A DNA stretch of 24,507 nt, taken from the NCBI GenBank assembly GCA_036398215.1, contig DASWHK010000206.1:1-24507 (forward strand), in the 5' to 3' direction. The notes below the pieces were generated by a model. That model saw only the letters and a program-made list of their open reading frames with translations, was not told the origin of the DNA and ran no database searches. The translations under genes and the position numbers were made by a program. Source of the DNA: DASWHK01 sp036398215. GTDB lineage: Bacteria; Acidobacteriota; UBA890. Below, one piece after another: positions 1 to 7,702 of this stretch; the first letter of the stretch is position 1; each line of letters opens with the position of its first letter.

Positions 1-40
1 CCGTGCCCGGTCTTGCTGGTCAAGTAGCGCCGCCGAAGCC

Positions 41-1522
41 GTGATGAACCGGCGCCGTTTGCTGCTCGCCGCGCTGGCGGCGGCCGCCAGCGATCCGGCG
101 TTTGTGGCCGGGAGCGCCTCAGCGACCGGGAGCGACCCGGCCTCGGCCGCCGCGGACGGCCCGGTCTCGACCGGCGAAGGCATCCGCGCCGCCGCCCCGG
201 ATGCATTGCCCCAAGCCCCGGTCGGAGTCACGGGGATCGACTACTTTCCCGTCTACTACACCTGGTACAGCGAGCCGCGGCGCTGGAACGCGAACCCCGA
301 CTACCTGCCGGCGCTCGGCGCGTACCGTTCCGATCAGCGCAGCACGATCGCGCAGCACCTCGGCTGGCTCGACGCCAACGGCGGCGCCGGCTTTACCGTC
401 AACTGGCACGGGCCCGAGGGTTTCGTCCACCAGACGCTCCAGGATCATTTTATCCCGGAGATCGGCGGCTTCCCGGGCCAGGAGTTCTGCATCCACTGCG
501 ATCCCTTCATCCGCTGGGGGCTGCCGATGCCTGATTTCACCCGCGACCAGACGGCGGCGGTGCTCTGGCGCGGCGACGCCCGGCACATCGCCCGCTCCTT
601 CATGTCGCATCCGCAGTACGCACGGGTGAACGGCCGACCCCTCCTGTTCATCTACCTGGCACGGGCCATCGAGGGCCTGGACAGCCTCGAGGCGTTCGTC
701 GAGATCGTCCGCGACGAGGTGGCGGAGGCCGGGCACCCGGGCGTCTACCTGGTGCTCGGCGAGGCGTGGTGGATCCCCGCCAACGAGACCCCCGTGAACC
801 TCGAGATCATCCGCTCGACGCGCGCCCCGCGAACCCGCGTCGGCGACGCCGTGTACTCCTACAACCTCGCCACCGAGCCGGAGCACGAGCGCATCTGGAG
901 GGGCAACATCCGCACCTTCCTGGGCGAGGCGGGGCGCGTCTACAAGGACTACCGGAATCTCATGGACGCGCGCGGCGCCGCCGATCGACAGGTCATCACC
1001 ACCCTCATGCCGCGCTTCGACAACACCCTGTTGCGACGGCTCGAAGGAGGGCCGCCGGGCATGAACATCGGTCCCTGGCGGGGCCACGCGGGCCTCGACT
1101 TCGAACGGGACGTCGCGGTCGTGCTCGACAAGCTGAGCACGTCCTTCGAGCCGGTGCGCGGCGACCGCACGCTGATGGTGGTCACCAGCTGGAACGAGTG
1201 GCCTGAGCGCTCCGCCCTCGAGCCGTCGTTTGCGGGCACCGACAAGGACGGCCTTCCGGCGCCCCGAGACGCCTACCTGACCGCTCTCGGGGGCGCGGTA
1301 GCCGCTTTCCCGCCGCCGAACGACCCGGGGCTGCGGCCCGGCGGGCTCTCCACCTCCCGGCGGCGCGGTCTCGCCGACCGTGCCGACGCGCTGCTGCAGG
1401 AGGTCGACGTGGCGCTCGACATGTCGGGACTGACCTCCGAGCAGACGGAAAACGTCACTTTGCGCCACGTGACGGGCGGCCGAGTAGCGTATCGGGCACA
1501 ACTTGCCGCAGGGGTGGGCTGA
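41..1522 (+). CDS. Exported GH99-like (WbsX/GH99 superfamily) glycan-active protein
   Basis: The product is about 493 aa. It opens with a twin-arginine-like export signal (NRRRLLLAAL, then an Ala-rich stretch ending near residue 28), so it should act in the periplasm or outside the cell. After a low-complexity linker, the region from about residue 65 (IDYFPVYYTWY) to about residue 400 resembles the TIM-barrel family of GH99 endo-mannosidases and WbsX-like glycan proteins. The late motif TSWNEWPERSALEPS (near residues 385-400) corresponds to the family's SWNEW.E signature. The last 70 residues or so, rich in Arg and Leu, match nothing I recognise. GTG 41 and ATG 44 are adjacent candidate starts; ATG 44 would keep the complete signal. 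The gene stands alone and faces the convergent flotillin unit. The substrate cannot be read from the sequence; a non-catalytic or transferase role remains possible. Confidence 0.72.
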   Translation: MMNRRRLLLAALAAAASDPAFVAGSASATGSDPASAAADGPVSTGEGIRAAAPDALPQAPVGVTGIDYFPVYYTWYSEPRRWNANPDYLPALGAYRSDQRSTIAQHLGWLDANGGAGFTVNWHGPEGFVHQTLQDHFIPEIGGFPGQEFCIHCDPFIRWGLPMPDFTRDQTAAVLWRGDARHIARSFMSHPQYARVNGRPLLFIYLARAIEGLDSLEAFVEIVRDEVAEAGHPGVYLVLGEAWWIPANETPVNLEIIRSTRAPRTRVGDAVYSYNLATEPEHERIWRGNIRTFLGEAGRVYKDYRNLMDARGAADRQVITTLMPRFDNTLLRRLEGGPPGMNIGPWRGHAGLDFERDVAVVLDKLSTSFEPVRGDRTLMVVTSWNEWPERSALEPSFAGTDKDGLPAPRDAYLTALGGAVAAFPPPNDPGLRPGGLSTSRRRGLADRADALLQEVDVALDMSGLTSEQTENVTLRHVTGGRVAYRAQLAAGVG

Positions 1523-1667
1523 GCAAGTACGCGCCGCGCGCAGAAGTACGCGCGAGCGAGGTGTGTTCACAGCACTCGCAGGTAAGGATCCGCGTAACAT
1601 CCGCACGATCCTCCCCAAGCGCTTGCCGACAGCCGAATACCGCCAGGATCGAGGAAGAACCTTCCGG
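1523..1667. other. Convergent intergenic spacer
   Basis: This spacer separates two converging genes. It holds a 10-bp direct repeat (AAGTACGCGC at 1525-1534 and 1544-1553). A short CCGG-CTAA-CCGG hairpin lies next to the stop codon of the minus-strand gene. There is no T-tract, so I do not call a terminator. Confidence 0.4.
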
Positions 1668-2804
1668 CTAACCGGTCCTTGACGAGTCCAGGCGACGCGC
1701 GAAGCGGCGGCGCGCGGCGGCGGTGGGGGCCGCATCCAAGACCCTCTCGCGCTCGGCCCCGCTGAGCTTCATGTGGTCGATCAGCACGCCCAGGCACCAG
1801 CTTCGCCGCGTGGGGGTGTCGAGCTGGGCGATCAGCCGGAGCGACTCGTCGACGCCGGTCACCGCGCCGCCGCGGATCAGCTCGCTGACGGCGCGCCGCG
1901 ACGCCCAGCCCGGCCCCAGCTTCGCGACCAGCTCGGCGCGCCCGCTGACCCCGAGGGCCGCGACGCCGGCCGGATTCTGGCGCAGCTCGCGGAGCTCCCG
2001 CAGGCGCTGCGCCGCCGTGAGAGCGCCGCGCGGACCTTCCCGGTGGAAATCCTCGGGAAACGGCGCGGCCAGGTCCGCGACCCTCGCCGGTTCGGAGCTG
2101 ATGGGGCCGGTCACCGCTCGCGCCACCGGCTCGGGGCCGGGAGCCGCCGACACCGGAGCCTGCGCGATCGGCGATCGGATCGACTGCGGCCGCGCGGGCG
2201 CCACGGGGAGCGTGGGCGCCGGCCTCGATTCTTCCGCCGAGGTGTCCGCGGCCGCCGGTGGCCGGGACCGCGGGCCGGGGCGGGCAGCCGAGGGCCCCGG
2301 GTCGGGGCCGACGGGGCGAGTCGCAGCCGGCGCCACCGGCTCGGGGCCGGGCGGCGTTGCAATCGCCGGCGCCTGGTCCGTGTCCCGCGGCTCCGCTTGG
2401 CTGGCTACCGGCGCCGGCGTCGGGTCGCCTAACTCTTCGGCCTCCTGCTCGAGCGCCGCCTGCACGGCGGTGGCCACCAGGTCGCTGACCCGCCGGCGGT
2501 CGGCCTGCCGCAGCTGCGCCGCCCAGCGCCGCAGCTCGGCGGGGTCCGCGTCGCCGAGGCGGTCGAGGGCCTCCTGCACCGCCCGCTCGTCTTCCGACAG
2601 CGTGCCGTCGCGCAGGAACAGGCGCTCGAGCTGCTTCCAGGCCACCCGGCTGCCGAGCGTCAGGGCAACCCGTTCCCGCTCGGCGGCCGAAAGGCTCTTG
2701 ATCTGCCGCCAGTAGCGGGCGGCGAGCCGCAGCTTACGCGTCGTGCCGCGCTGCGCCGCGAGCTGGCGCAGGAACTCCTCGAAGTCGAGGTTGGCGGGGG
2801 CCAC
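1668..2804 (-). CDS. Uncharacterised Pro/Ala-linker protein downstream of flotillin
   Basis: The product is about 378 aa and I do not recognise a named family. It has three parts. Residues 1-125 are charged and probably helical (FEEFLRQLAAQ, RYWRQIKSLSAAERERVAL). Residues 126-255 form a Pro/Ala-rich linker that is probably disordered. Residues 256-378 are again helix-rich (LTAAQRLRELRELRQ to the end). There is no signal peptide or membrane segment, so a cytoplasmic protein is expected. The GTG start lies 3 bp after the flotillin stop, which implies co-transcription and probably translational coupling. Early residues such as YWRQIKSLSAAERERVAL look like the DUF3106-type (PWxxLSxxER) pattern, but this is only a resemblance. 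A cytoplasmic scaffold or partner of the flotillin assembly is a reasonable inference from position alone. Confidence 0.72.
   Translation of the reverse strand: MAPANLDFEEFLRQLAAQRGTTRKLRLAARYWRQIKSLSAAERERVALTLGSRVAWKQLERLFLRDGTLSEDERAVQEALDRLGDADPAELRRWAAQLRQADRRRVSDLVATAVQAALEQEAEELGDPTPAPVASQAEPRDTDQAPAIATPPGPEPVAPAATRPVGPDPGPSAARPGPRSRPPAAADTSAEESRPAPTLPVAPARPQSIRSPIAQAPVSAAPGPEPVARAVTGPISSEPARVADLAAPFPEDFHREGPRGALTAAQRLRELRELRQNPAGVAALGVSGRAELVAKLGPGWASRRAVSELIRGGAVTGVDESLRLIAQLDTPTRRSWCLGVLIDHMKLSGAERERVLDAAPTAAARRRFARRLDSSRTG
2121..2351. repeat. 21-bp direct repeat inside the linker-coding region
   Basis: A 21-bp sequence is repeated exactly at 2121-2141 and 2331-2351. The offset is 210 bp, which keeps the reading frame. 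Each copy encodes PGPEPVA on the minus strand, and the flanking residues are also similar. This suggests the disordered linker grew by in-frame duplication. Confidence 0.7.
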
Positions 2805-2807
2805 CGG

Positions 2808-4277
2808 CTACTTCCCGTCGTCGTCCGCCGCCTTGCCGCCGGCGCGCGCCGGCTTGCTGGTCTCGACCAGGCTCTGCGCCGCAGCCCCCGGCAGCGCCGC
2901 GATGCCCTGCAGGAACTGGTCGATGTCGACGCCGGCGAGCTGCTCGAGGATGGGGCCGAGCTGGGTGAGGACCTGCACCACGTCCTCGGTCAGCTTGGCG
3001 GCTCCCGTCCCCCGCCCGGCGCCGTTGCTGATGATCGTCGTGGCCCCGGCCCGCGACAGCGGCTCGGAAACGGCGGCGGCGATGTCGGGAAGCACCTTGA
3101 GGGCTTCGATCGAAAGGCCGGCCTCGTTGTAGAGCTTGAGGGCCTCGGCGAGGAGGCGCCGGGCCTCGGCCTCGGCCTCGCCCCGAGCCCGGATCGCGTC
3201 GGCCTCGGCCAGACCCACTTCGCGCTCCTGGGCGGCCTCGGCAGAGGCGCGGGCGATGCCCTCGGCCTTGACCGCCTCGGCCTCTTCCTCGCGCCGCTTG
3301 CGCGCCGCCGCGGCGCGCTGCTCGATCTCGTAGCGCTCGGCATCGACCTTTTCGCGAACATTGGCGTTGAGCTCGAGCTTGCGGCGGGCGACCTCCTTCT
3401 CGGCGATGCGGATGTCCTGCATCTTGAGCTCCATCTCGCCGCTCTTGACCGCCTGGGCGTCGGCCACGTCGACCTCCTGCTTGATCGACGCCTTCGTCAG
3501 CGACAGCAGCTTGTCGGCGTCGGCGATCTCGGTGTCGACGCCGATGCGCTTCTGCTCCTTGGCCTGGCGGGCGACCTCTTCCTGGATGGCGGCGTCGCGG
3601 TCGGCACTGGCGATGGCGATGCGGGCCTCCTTGAGGGCCTCCTGGATCTTCGGCTGTCCGAGGGCGTCGAGGTACCCCTGCTCGTCTTGGATCTCCTGGA
3701 AGACGAACGACTTGAACTCGAAGCCCATCGCCTCGAGGTCGCGGTGCGCTTCGTCCCGCACCTTGTCCTGGAAGGATTTCTGGTCGCGGTACAGCTGCTC
3801 GACCGTGAGGGTGCCGACGATGCCGCGCAGGTGGCCGGCAACGGTCTCCTGGATCGTGCCCCGAACCTGGTCGGGCGGTACACCGAGGAAGGACTCGGCG
3901 GCACGACTGATCGCGTCGATGCTGGTGTGAACCTTGACCTGCGCCACCGCCTTGACGTTGATCGGGATCCCCTGCTCGGTGTAGACGTGCGGCAGGTTGA
4001 TCTCCAGCGTCATGATCTTCAGCGACAGCCGCTCGAAAGCCTCCCACCCTGGCCAGATGAAGGTGCCGCCGCCGCGCACGATGCGATAGCCCTCCGACTC
4101 GCCCTCCACCGAGACGACCTTCTTGCCGAGCAGCTTGCGGCGACCATAGACGATGAGCGCCTCGTCGGGCCCGGCCTTCTTGTAGCGAGCTTTGAAGACC
4201 AGATAGACGACAGCGAGGCCGAAAAGCAACGCGACGACGAAAAAGGCGAAGCCGAACGCATCGAGAATATTGGACAT
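2808..4277 (-). CDS. floT: Flotillin (FloT/YuaG-type SPFH-domain membrane scaffold)
   Basis: The product is 489 aa, close to the usual length of bacterial FloT. Residues 1-25 form one hydrophobic membrane segment (LDAFGFAFFVVALLFGLAVVYLVF). It is followed by the flotillin signature AGPDEALIVYGRR and RGGGTFIWP, then an SPFH/band-7 domain to about residue 190 (YTEQGIPINVKAVAQVKV). A long Ala/Glu/Lys/Arg-rich coiled coil covers about residues 200-390, and the C-terminus is Gly/Ala-rich with helices that could aid oligomerisation. Flotillins organise membrane microdomains and affect signalling, secretion and fluidity. I chose ATG 4277 over an upstream in-frame start at 4394 because AAGGGAGG sits 5 nt before it and because the extra 39 residues would precede the membrane anchor. 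No NfeD partner gene is adjacent; the downstream neighbour is an uncharacterised protein 3 bp away. Confidence 0.93.
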   Translation of the reverse strand: MSNILDAFGFAFFVVALLFGLAVVYLVFKARYKKAGPDEALIVYGRRKLLGKKVVSVEGESEGYRIVRGGGTFIWPGWEAFERLSLKIMTLEINLPHVYTEQGIPINVKAVAQVKVHTSIDAISRAAESFLGVPPDQVRGTIQETVAGHLRGIVGTLTVEQLYRDQKSFQDKVRDEAHRDLEAMGFEFKSFVFQEIQDEQGYLDALGQPKIQEALKEARIAIASADRDAAIQEEVARQAKEQKRIGVDTEIADADKLLSLTKASIKQEVDVADAQAVKSGEMELKMQDIRIAEKEVARRKLELNANVREKVDAERYEIEQRAAAARKRREEEAEAVKAEGIARASAEAAQEREVGLAEADAIRARGEAEAEARRLLAEALKLYNEAGLSIEALKVLPDIAAAVSEPLSRAGATTIISNGAGRGTGAAKLTEDVVQVLTQLGPILEQLAGVDIDQFLQGIAALPGAAAQSLVETSKPARAGGKAADDDGK

Positions 4278-4282
4278 CCGAT

Positions 4283-4290
4283 CCTCCCTT
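4283..4290 (-). promoter_or_regulatory. Ribosome binding site of the flotillin gene
   Basis: Read on the minus strand, AAGGGAGG ends 5 nt before ATG 4277. It decides the start against the longer reading frame. Confidence 0.8.
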
Positions 4291-4489
4291 GGCAGCGACC
4301 GCCCGAGCGCGTCGCGACGGGCATCGCGGCAAACGCCGGGCGAAGGCTTCGGCGACCCTTGACCCGGGCTGGACCTTGCCCGGTGCGGCCTCACCCCGTT
4401 TGTGCCGACGCAGGCATTCTTCTGCGATCGGCGGCGGCGCGCAAGGGTGGACCGGCGGCCAACTCCTTCGTCCCGCCGTCTCCTCGGCC

Positions 4490-4520
4490 TTCAAAATAGT
4501 GAGGACCTTTTTATTTTGAA
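4490..4520. promoter_or_regulatory. 31-bp AT-rich palindrome: candidate operator and/or overlapping divergent promoters
   Basis: The arms TTCAAAATA (4490-4498) and TATTTTGAA (4512-4520) are perfect inverted repeats centred on 4505, and the core AGG-A-CCT is symmetric too. Because of the symmetry each strand reads TTCAAA, a 16-bp gap, then TATTTT, resembling -35 and -10 elements. Such AT-rich sequence is exceptional in this GC-rich DNA. Whether it binds a dimeric repressor, drives transcription, or both is inference. Confidence 0.5.
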
Positions 4521-4819
4521 CGCCAGCGGCTAGCCTTCCCCCGTCAGGAGGCGCCCGCCCGTTCGGCGGGCCGCGGAAGCCGGGCTGTTCGGGGACCGGC
4601 TGTTGCGACATCTCGGTCTGGGGACCGATGGCAATGGATGGTGGAGGAGCGTTGCTCACAATCCACTGAGCGCCATTCCGCGGGGCCGGAAGCATCTGGT
4701 CGCGCCTGCCGTGCGCGGCGGCGTCCAATCCCTGGCGGCCGGCGAGCTCGTCGCCATGCGGTAGCTCGTCCCAGCATCCAGCTCGCGCCTTCGCCTCTCG
4801 AAATCCACCATTGCGCGCG

Positions 4820-7702
4820 ATGAGAATGAGGCCGAGAAGGGCACGACTGGCGATCGTCGTCCTGATCGTTGCCGCGGTGACGGCGACCGTGGGCGCGACG
4901 ATCACGGTTTCGCTGTATCGCTACGCGTTCGAGCATCACCGCGGCCACCTCCGAGACCTCGCCCAAGCCCGGGCCCGGCTGATCGCCGCGGCGGCCCGGC
5001 TCGAGGCCGTCGATCCCCCCAACGAGCCCGGCGACGCCGACGAAGCGGTCTTGGCGGAGATCCGCGACCTGCAATCCGCCGCGGCGGAGTTCGGCGAGAG
5101 AGGAGCGTTCACGGTCGCTCGCCGGGTCGGTGACACGATCGAGTTCATCGGCAGCGGTCCCGACGGGCAGCCCATCGGTGCGGTGCCGTTCGACGCTGCC
5201 GCCGCCGAGCCGATGCGCCGGGCGCTCGGCGGCAGCTCCGGAACGATCATCGCGCCGGACTACCGCGGGGTCGAGGTGCTGGCGGCGTACGAGTGGGTCC
5301 CGGAGCCGGGCGTCGCCGTCGTCGCCAAGATGGACCTCGCCGACGTGCAGGCGCCGCTGCGGCGCGGCGCGCTGCTCGGCGGCGGCTTCGCCGCCCTCCT
5401 GATCGCGGCCGGCGCCTTGCTGATCTTCGTGCTCGGCGAGCGCTTCACCCACGAGCTGGAAGCCGGCCAGGCGCGCTACCTGGCTCTTTTCGAGGGCTCC
5501 AGCGACGGCTTGCTGGTGCTGCGTGGCGAGCGCTTCGAGGAGGCCAACGAACGGGCTTGCGAGCTCGCGATGCGCAGCCGAGAGGAGATCATCGGCAGGA
5601 CGCTGGCCGATGTTTCGCCGCCCCTGCAGGCGGACGGAAGCCCCTCCGACGCAGCGGCGAGGGCGCGAATCGAGGCGACGCTGGCCGCTGGGCCGCAATC
5701 GTTCGACTGGCGGTTCGAGCGCGCCGATGGCCAGCTCAGGGAAGCTGCGATCACCACCACTGCGCTCGAGCTCGACGGAGAAACGCAGGTGCTCGTGACG
5801 ATGCTGGACGTCACCGAGCGCAAGCGACGCGAAGAGCACCGGCGCCGACTGCTGACGATCGTCGAGGCGTCGGCCGACGGCGTGGAAATGGCCGATGCCG
5901 AGGGGCGGATCATGTATGCCAACGCCACCTGCCGCGCGCTTCTGGGCTTGGAACCGGACCAGGATCTCGCGGGCCTGCGGATCTCCGATTTCAGCGATCC
6001 CCGCGATGCCGAGGAGCTCCTGTCCACGGCGGCGCGCGAAGGCTCCTGGCGCGGAGAGGTCGAGGTCCGGCGCGCCGATGGCGGAATGGTGCCGATCTCC
6101 CAGACGGTGGTCGTCCACCGCGACGAAACCGGGGAGCCCGCCTACTACTCGACGATCATGCGCGACATCAGCGCGCGCCAACGGGCCGAAGGCGAGCTGC
6201 GGCGGCTGGCGACGGCGATCGAGCAGGTCAGCGAGGGGATCATGATCACCGACGCCGACGGTACGATCGAGTACGTCAACCAGGCCGCCGAGCAGATCAC
6301 CGGCTATGGTCGCGAAAAGTTGATCGGCGCGAACCCACGCCTCCTGAGGAGCGGCCACCAGGACGAGGCCTTCTACGCCGAGCTGTGGGAGACGATCTCC
6401 AGCGGCAAGCGGTGGCAGGGCCAGCTCGTCAACCGCCGCGCCGACGGCACCTTCTATCAGGAGGAGATGTCGATCTCGCCGGTGCGCGCCGAAAGCGGAG
6501 AGATCCGCAGCTTCGTTTCGGTCAAGCGCGACATGACCGAGCAGATACTGCTCGAGAGCCAGATGCGGCAGGCCCAGAAGATGGAGGCTATCGGCCAGCT
6601 CGCCGGCGGCGTCGCCCACGACTTCAACAACATGCTCACCGGAATCACCGGCTACGCCCAGCTCATGCTACGCGGCATCGAGGACGAGGAAGACCGCGCC
6701 GATCTGCAACAGATCCTCGAGCTATCGCAGCGCGCCGCCGGCCTTACCCACCAGCTGCTCGCCTTCAGCCGCCGCCAGCAGCTCGAGCGCGAGAGCCTCG
6801 ACCTCAACAACCTCGTCGAGAGCACGCTGAAGATGCTGCGCCGACTCATTCCCGAGGACGTCGAGCTGGAGTTCGCGCCCGCCGCTGATCTCGACAACGT
6901 CATGGCCGACTCGGGACAGATGGTCCAGGTCCTGATGAACATGGCGCTCAACGCCCGGGACGCGATGCCCGACGGCGGCAAGATCTTGATCGCTACGTCG
7001 AACGTGTCGATCGACGAGAACTACGCGCGCCAGCACCTGGATGTCGAGTCCGGCCCCTACGTCCTGCTTTCGGTAACCGACACCGGCACCGGCATGACCA
7101 GCGAGACGATGAAGCACCTGTTCGAGCCGTTCTTCACAACCAAGGGCGTCGGTGAGGGCACCGGGCTCGGCCTCGCCACCGTGTACGGGATCGTCACCCA
7201 GCACGGCGGCCGCATCACGGCGTACAGCGAGCTCGGACGGGGGAGCACGTTCAAGATCTACCTTCCGGCCACCGGGATCGTGGCTCGGGTCGCCGACCGG
7301 GACAAGCTGCCCCTGCGGCGCGCCTCACGGGTTGCCACGGTACTGCTCGTCGAGGATGAGGACTCGGTGCGCGCGGTCGTCGAGCGCACGCTCGGCGAGC
7401 TCGGTTACAATGTCCTGAGCGCCGACCGGCCGTCCGCCGCCCGAGCAGCTTTCGAACAACTCGAGGGAGCCATCGACCTGTTGATCACCGATCTCGTGAT
7501 GCCGGGCGGCACCGGCCGAGAGCTGTACGAGGAGCTCGCCGGAGGCCTGCCGCATCTTCCCGTCCTCTTCATGTCCGGCTACCCCGATCGCGGCGCCGTG
7601 CAGTTGGGCGGCCTGCCGGAGGGGGCGGAGTTCCTGCAGAAGCCCTTCAGCCCCAGGACGCTCGGCGAGCGCGTCGCCCTGATCCTGGGGAACGACCCGT
7701 GA
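4820..7702 (+). CDS. Hybrid histidine kinase-response regulator with periplasmic sensor and three PAS domains
   Basis: The product is about 960 aa. A membrane segment at residues 10-33 and a second at about 186-206 bracket a roughly 150-residue periplasmic region that looks Cache-like (GVEVLAAYEWVPEPG, VVAKMDL just before the second segment). Three PAS domains follow at about 218-335, 341-455 and 460-580. The dimerisation/phosphoacceptor domain carries the H-box GGVAHDFNNML with His600. The ATPase domain has the N-box MNMALNARDAMPDGG, DTGTGM, FEPFFTTK and GEGTGLGLATVYG (about 700-816). A C-terminal receiver (about 838-955) has LLVEDEDS, phosphoacceptor Asp891 in ITDLVMPGG, and FLQKPFSP. All catalytic signatures are intact. 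ATG 4820 was preferred over TTG 4811; neither has a clear ribosome binding site. The stop overlaps the next gene, a permease, so the signal may relate to its substrate. No separate DNA-binding regulator is adjacent. Confidence 0.92.
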   Translation: MRMRPRRARLAIVVLIVAAVTATVGATITVSLYRYAFEHHRGHLRDLAQARARLIAAAARLEAVDPPNEPGDADEAVLAEIRDLQSAAAEFGERGAFTVARRVGDTIEFIGSGPDGQPIGAVPFDAAAAEPMRRALGGSSGTIIAPDYRGVEVLAAYEWVPEPGVAVVAKMDLADVQAPLRRGALLGGGFAALLIAAGALLIFVLGERFTHELEAGQARYLALFEGSSDGLLVLRGERFEEANERACELAMRSREEIIGRTLADVSPPLQADGSPSDAAARARIEATLAAGPQSFDWRFERADGQLREAAITTTALELDGETQVLVTMLDVTERKRREEHRRRLLTIVEASADGVEMADAEGRIMYANATCRALLGLEPDQDLAGLRISDFSDPRDAEELLSTAAREGSWRGEVEVRRADGGMVPISQTVVVHRDETGEPAYYSTIMRDISARQRAEGELRRLATAIEQVSEGIMITDADGTIEYVNQAAEQITGYGREKLIGANPRLLRSGHQDEAFYAELWETISSGKRWQGQLVNRRADGTFYQEEMSISPVRAESGEIRSFVSVKRDMTEQILLESQMRQAQKMEAIGQLAGGVAHDFNNMLTGITGYAQLMLRGIEDEEDRADLQQILELSQRAAGLTHQLLAFSRRQQLERESLDLNNLVESTLKMLRRLIPEDVELEFAPAADLDNVMADSGQMVQVLMNMALNARDAMPDGGKILIATSNVSIDENYARQHLDVESGPYVLLSVTDTGTGMTSETMKHLFEPFFTTKGVGEGTGLGLATVYGIVTQHGGRITAYSELGRGSTFKIYLPATGIVARVADRDKLPLRRASRVATVLLVEDEDSVRAVVERTLGELGYNVLSADRPSAARAAFEQLEGAIDLLITDLVMPGGTGRELYEELAGGLPHLPVLFMSGYPDRGAVQLGGLPEGAEFLQKPFSPRTLGERVALILGNDP

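Larger units (their letters stand above)
4278..4819. other. 542-bp divergent intergenic region, no convincing gene
   Basis: The region separates the minus-strand flotillin gene from the plus-strand histidine kinase gene. Short open frames here (for example 4638-4823 on the plus strand) are Arg-rich, have no ribosome binding site and resemble nothing known. The notable contents are the AT-rich palindrome at 4490-4520 and a GC hairpin at 4553-4571 (GCCCGCC, 5-nt loop, GGCGGGC). Leaders of about 210 and 300 nt would result on the two sides if the palindrome is the promoter. Confidence 0.6.

Noticed and set aside
119..1735. A 538-codon minus-strand frame
   Set aside because: Antisense to the GH99-like gene, with Arg/Gly-rich shadow composition.
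4638..4823. Small 61-codon frame upstream of the kinase
   Set aside because: Arg-rich, no ribosome binding site, no resemblance to a known small protein.
2734..4905. A 723-codon minus-strand frame overlapping flotillin
   Set aside because: Different frame from the well-supported flotillin gene; Arg/Gly-rich shadow.
4544..6619. A 691-codon minus-strand frame
   Set aside because: Antisense to the clearly real hybrid kinase; no motifs.
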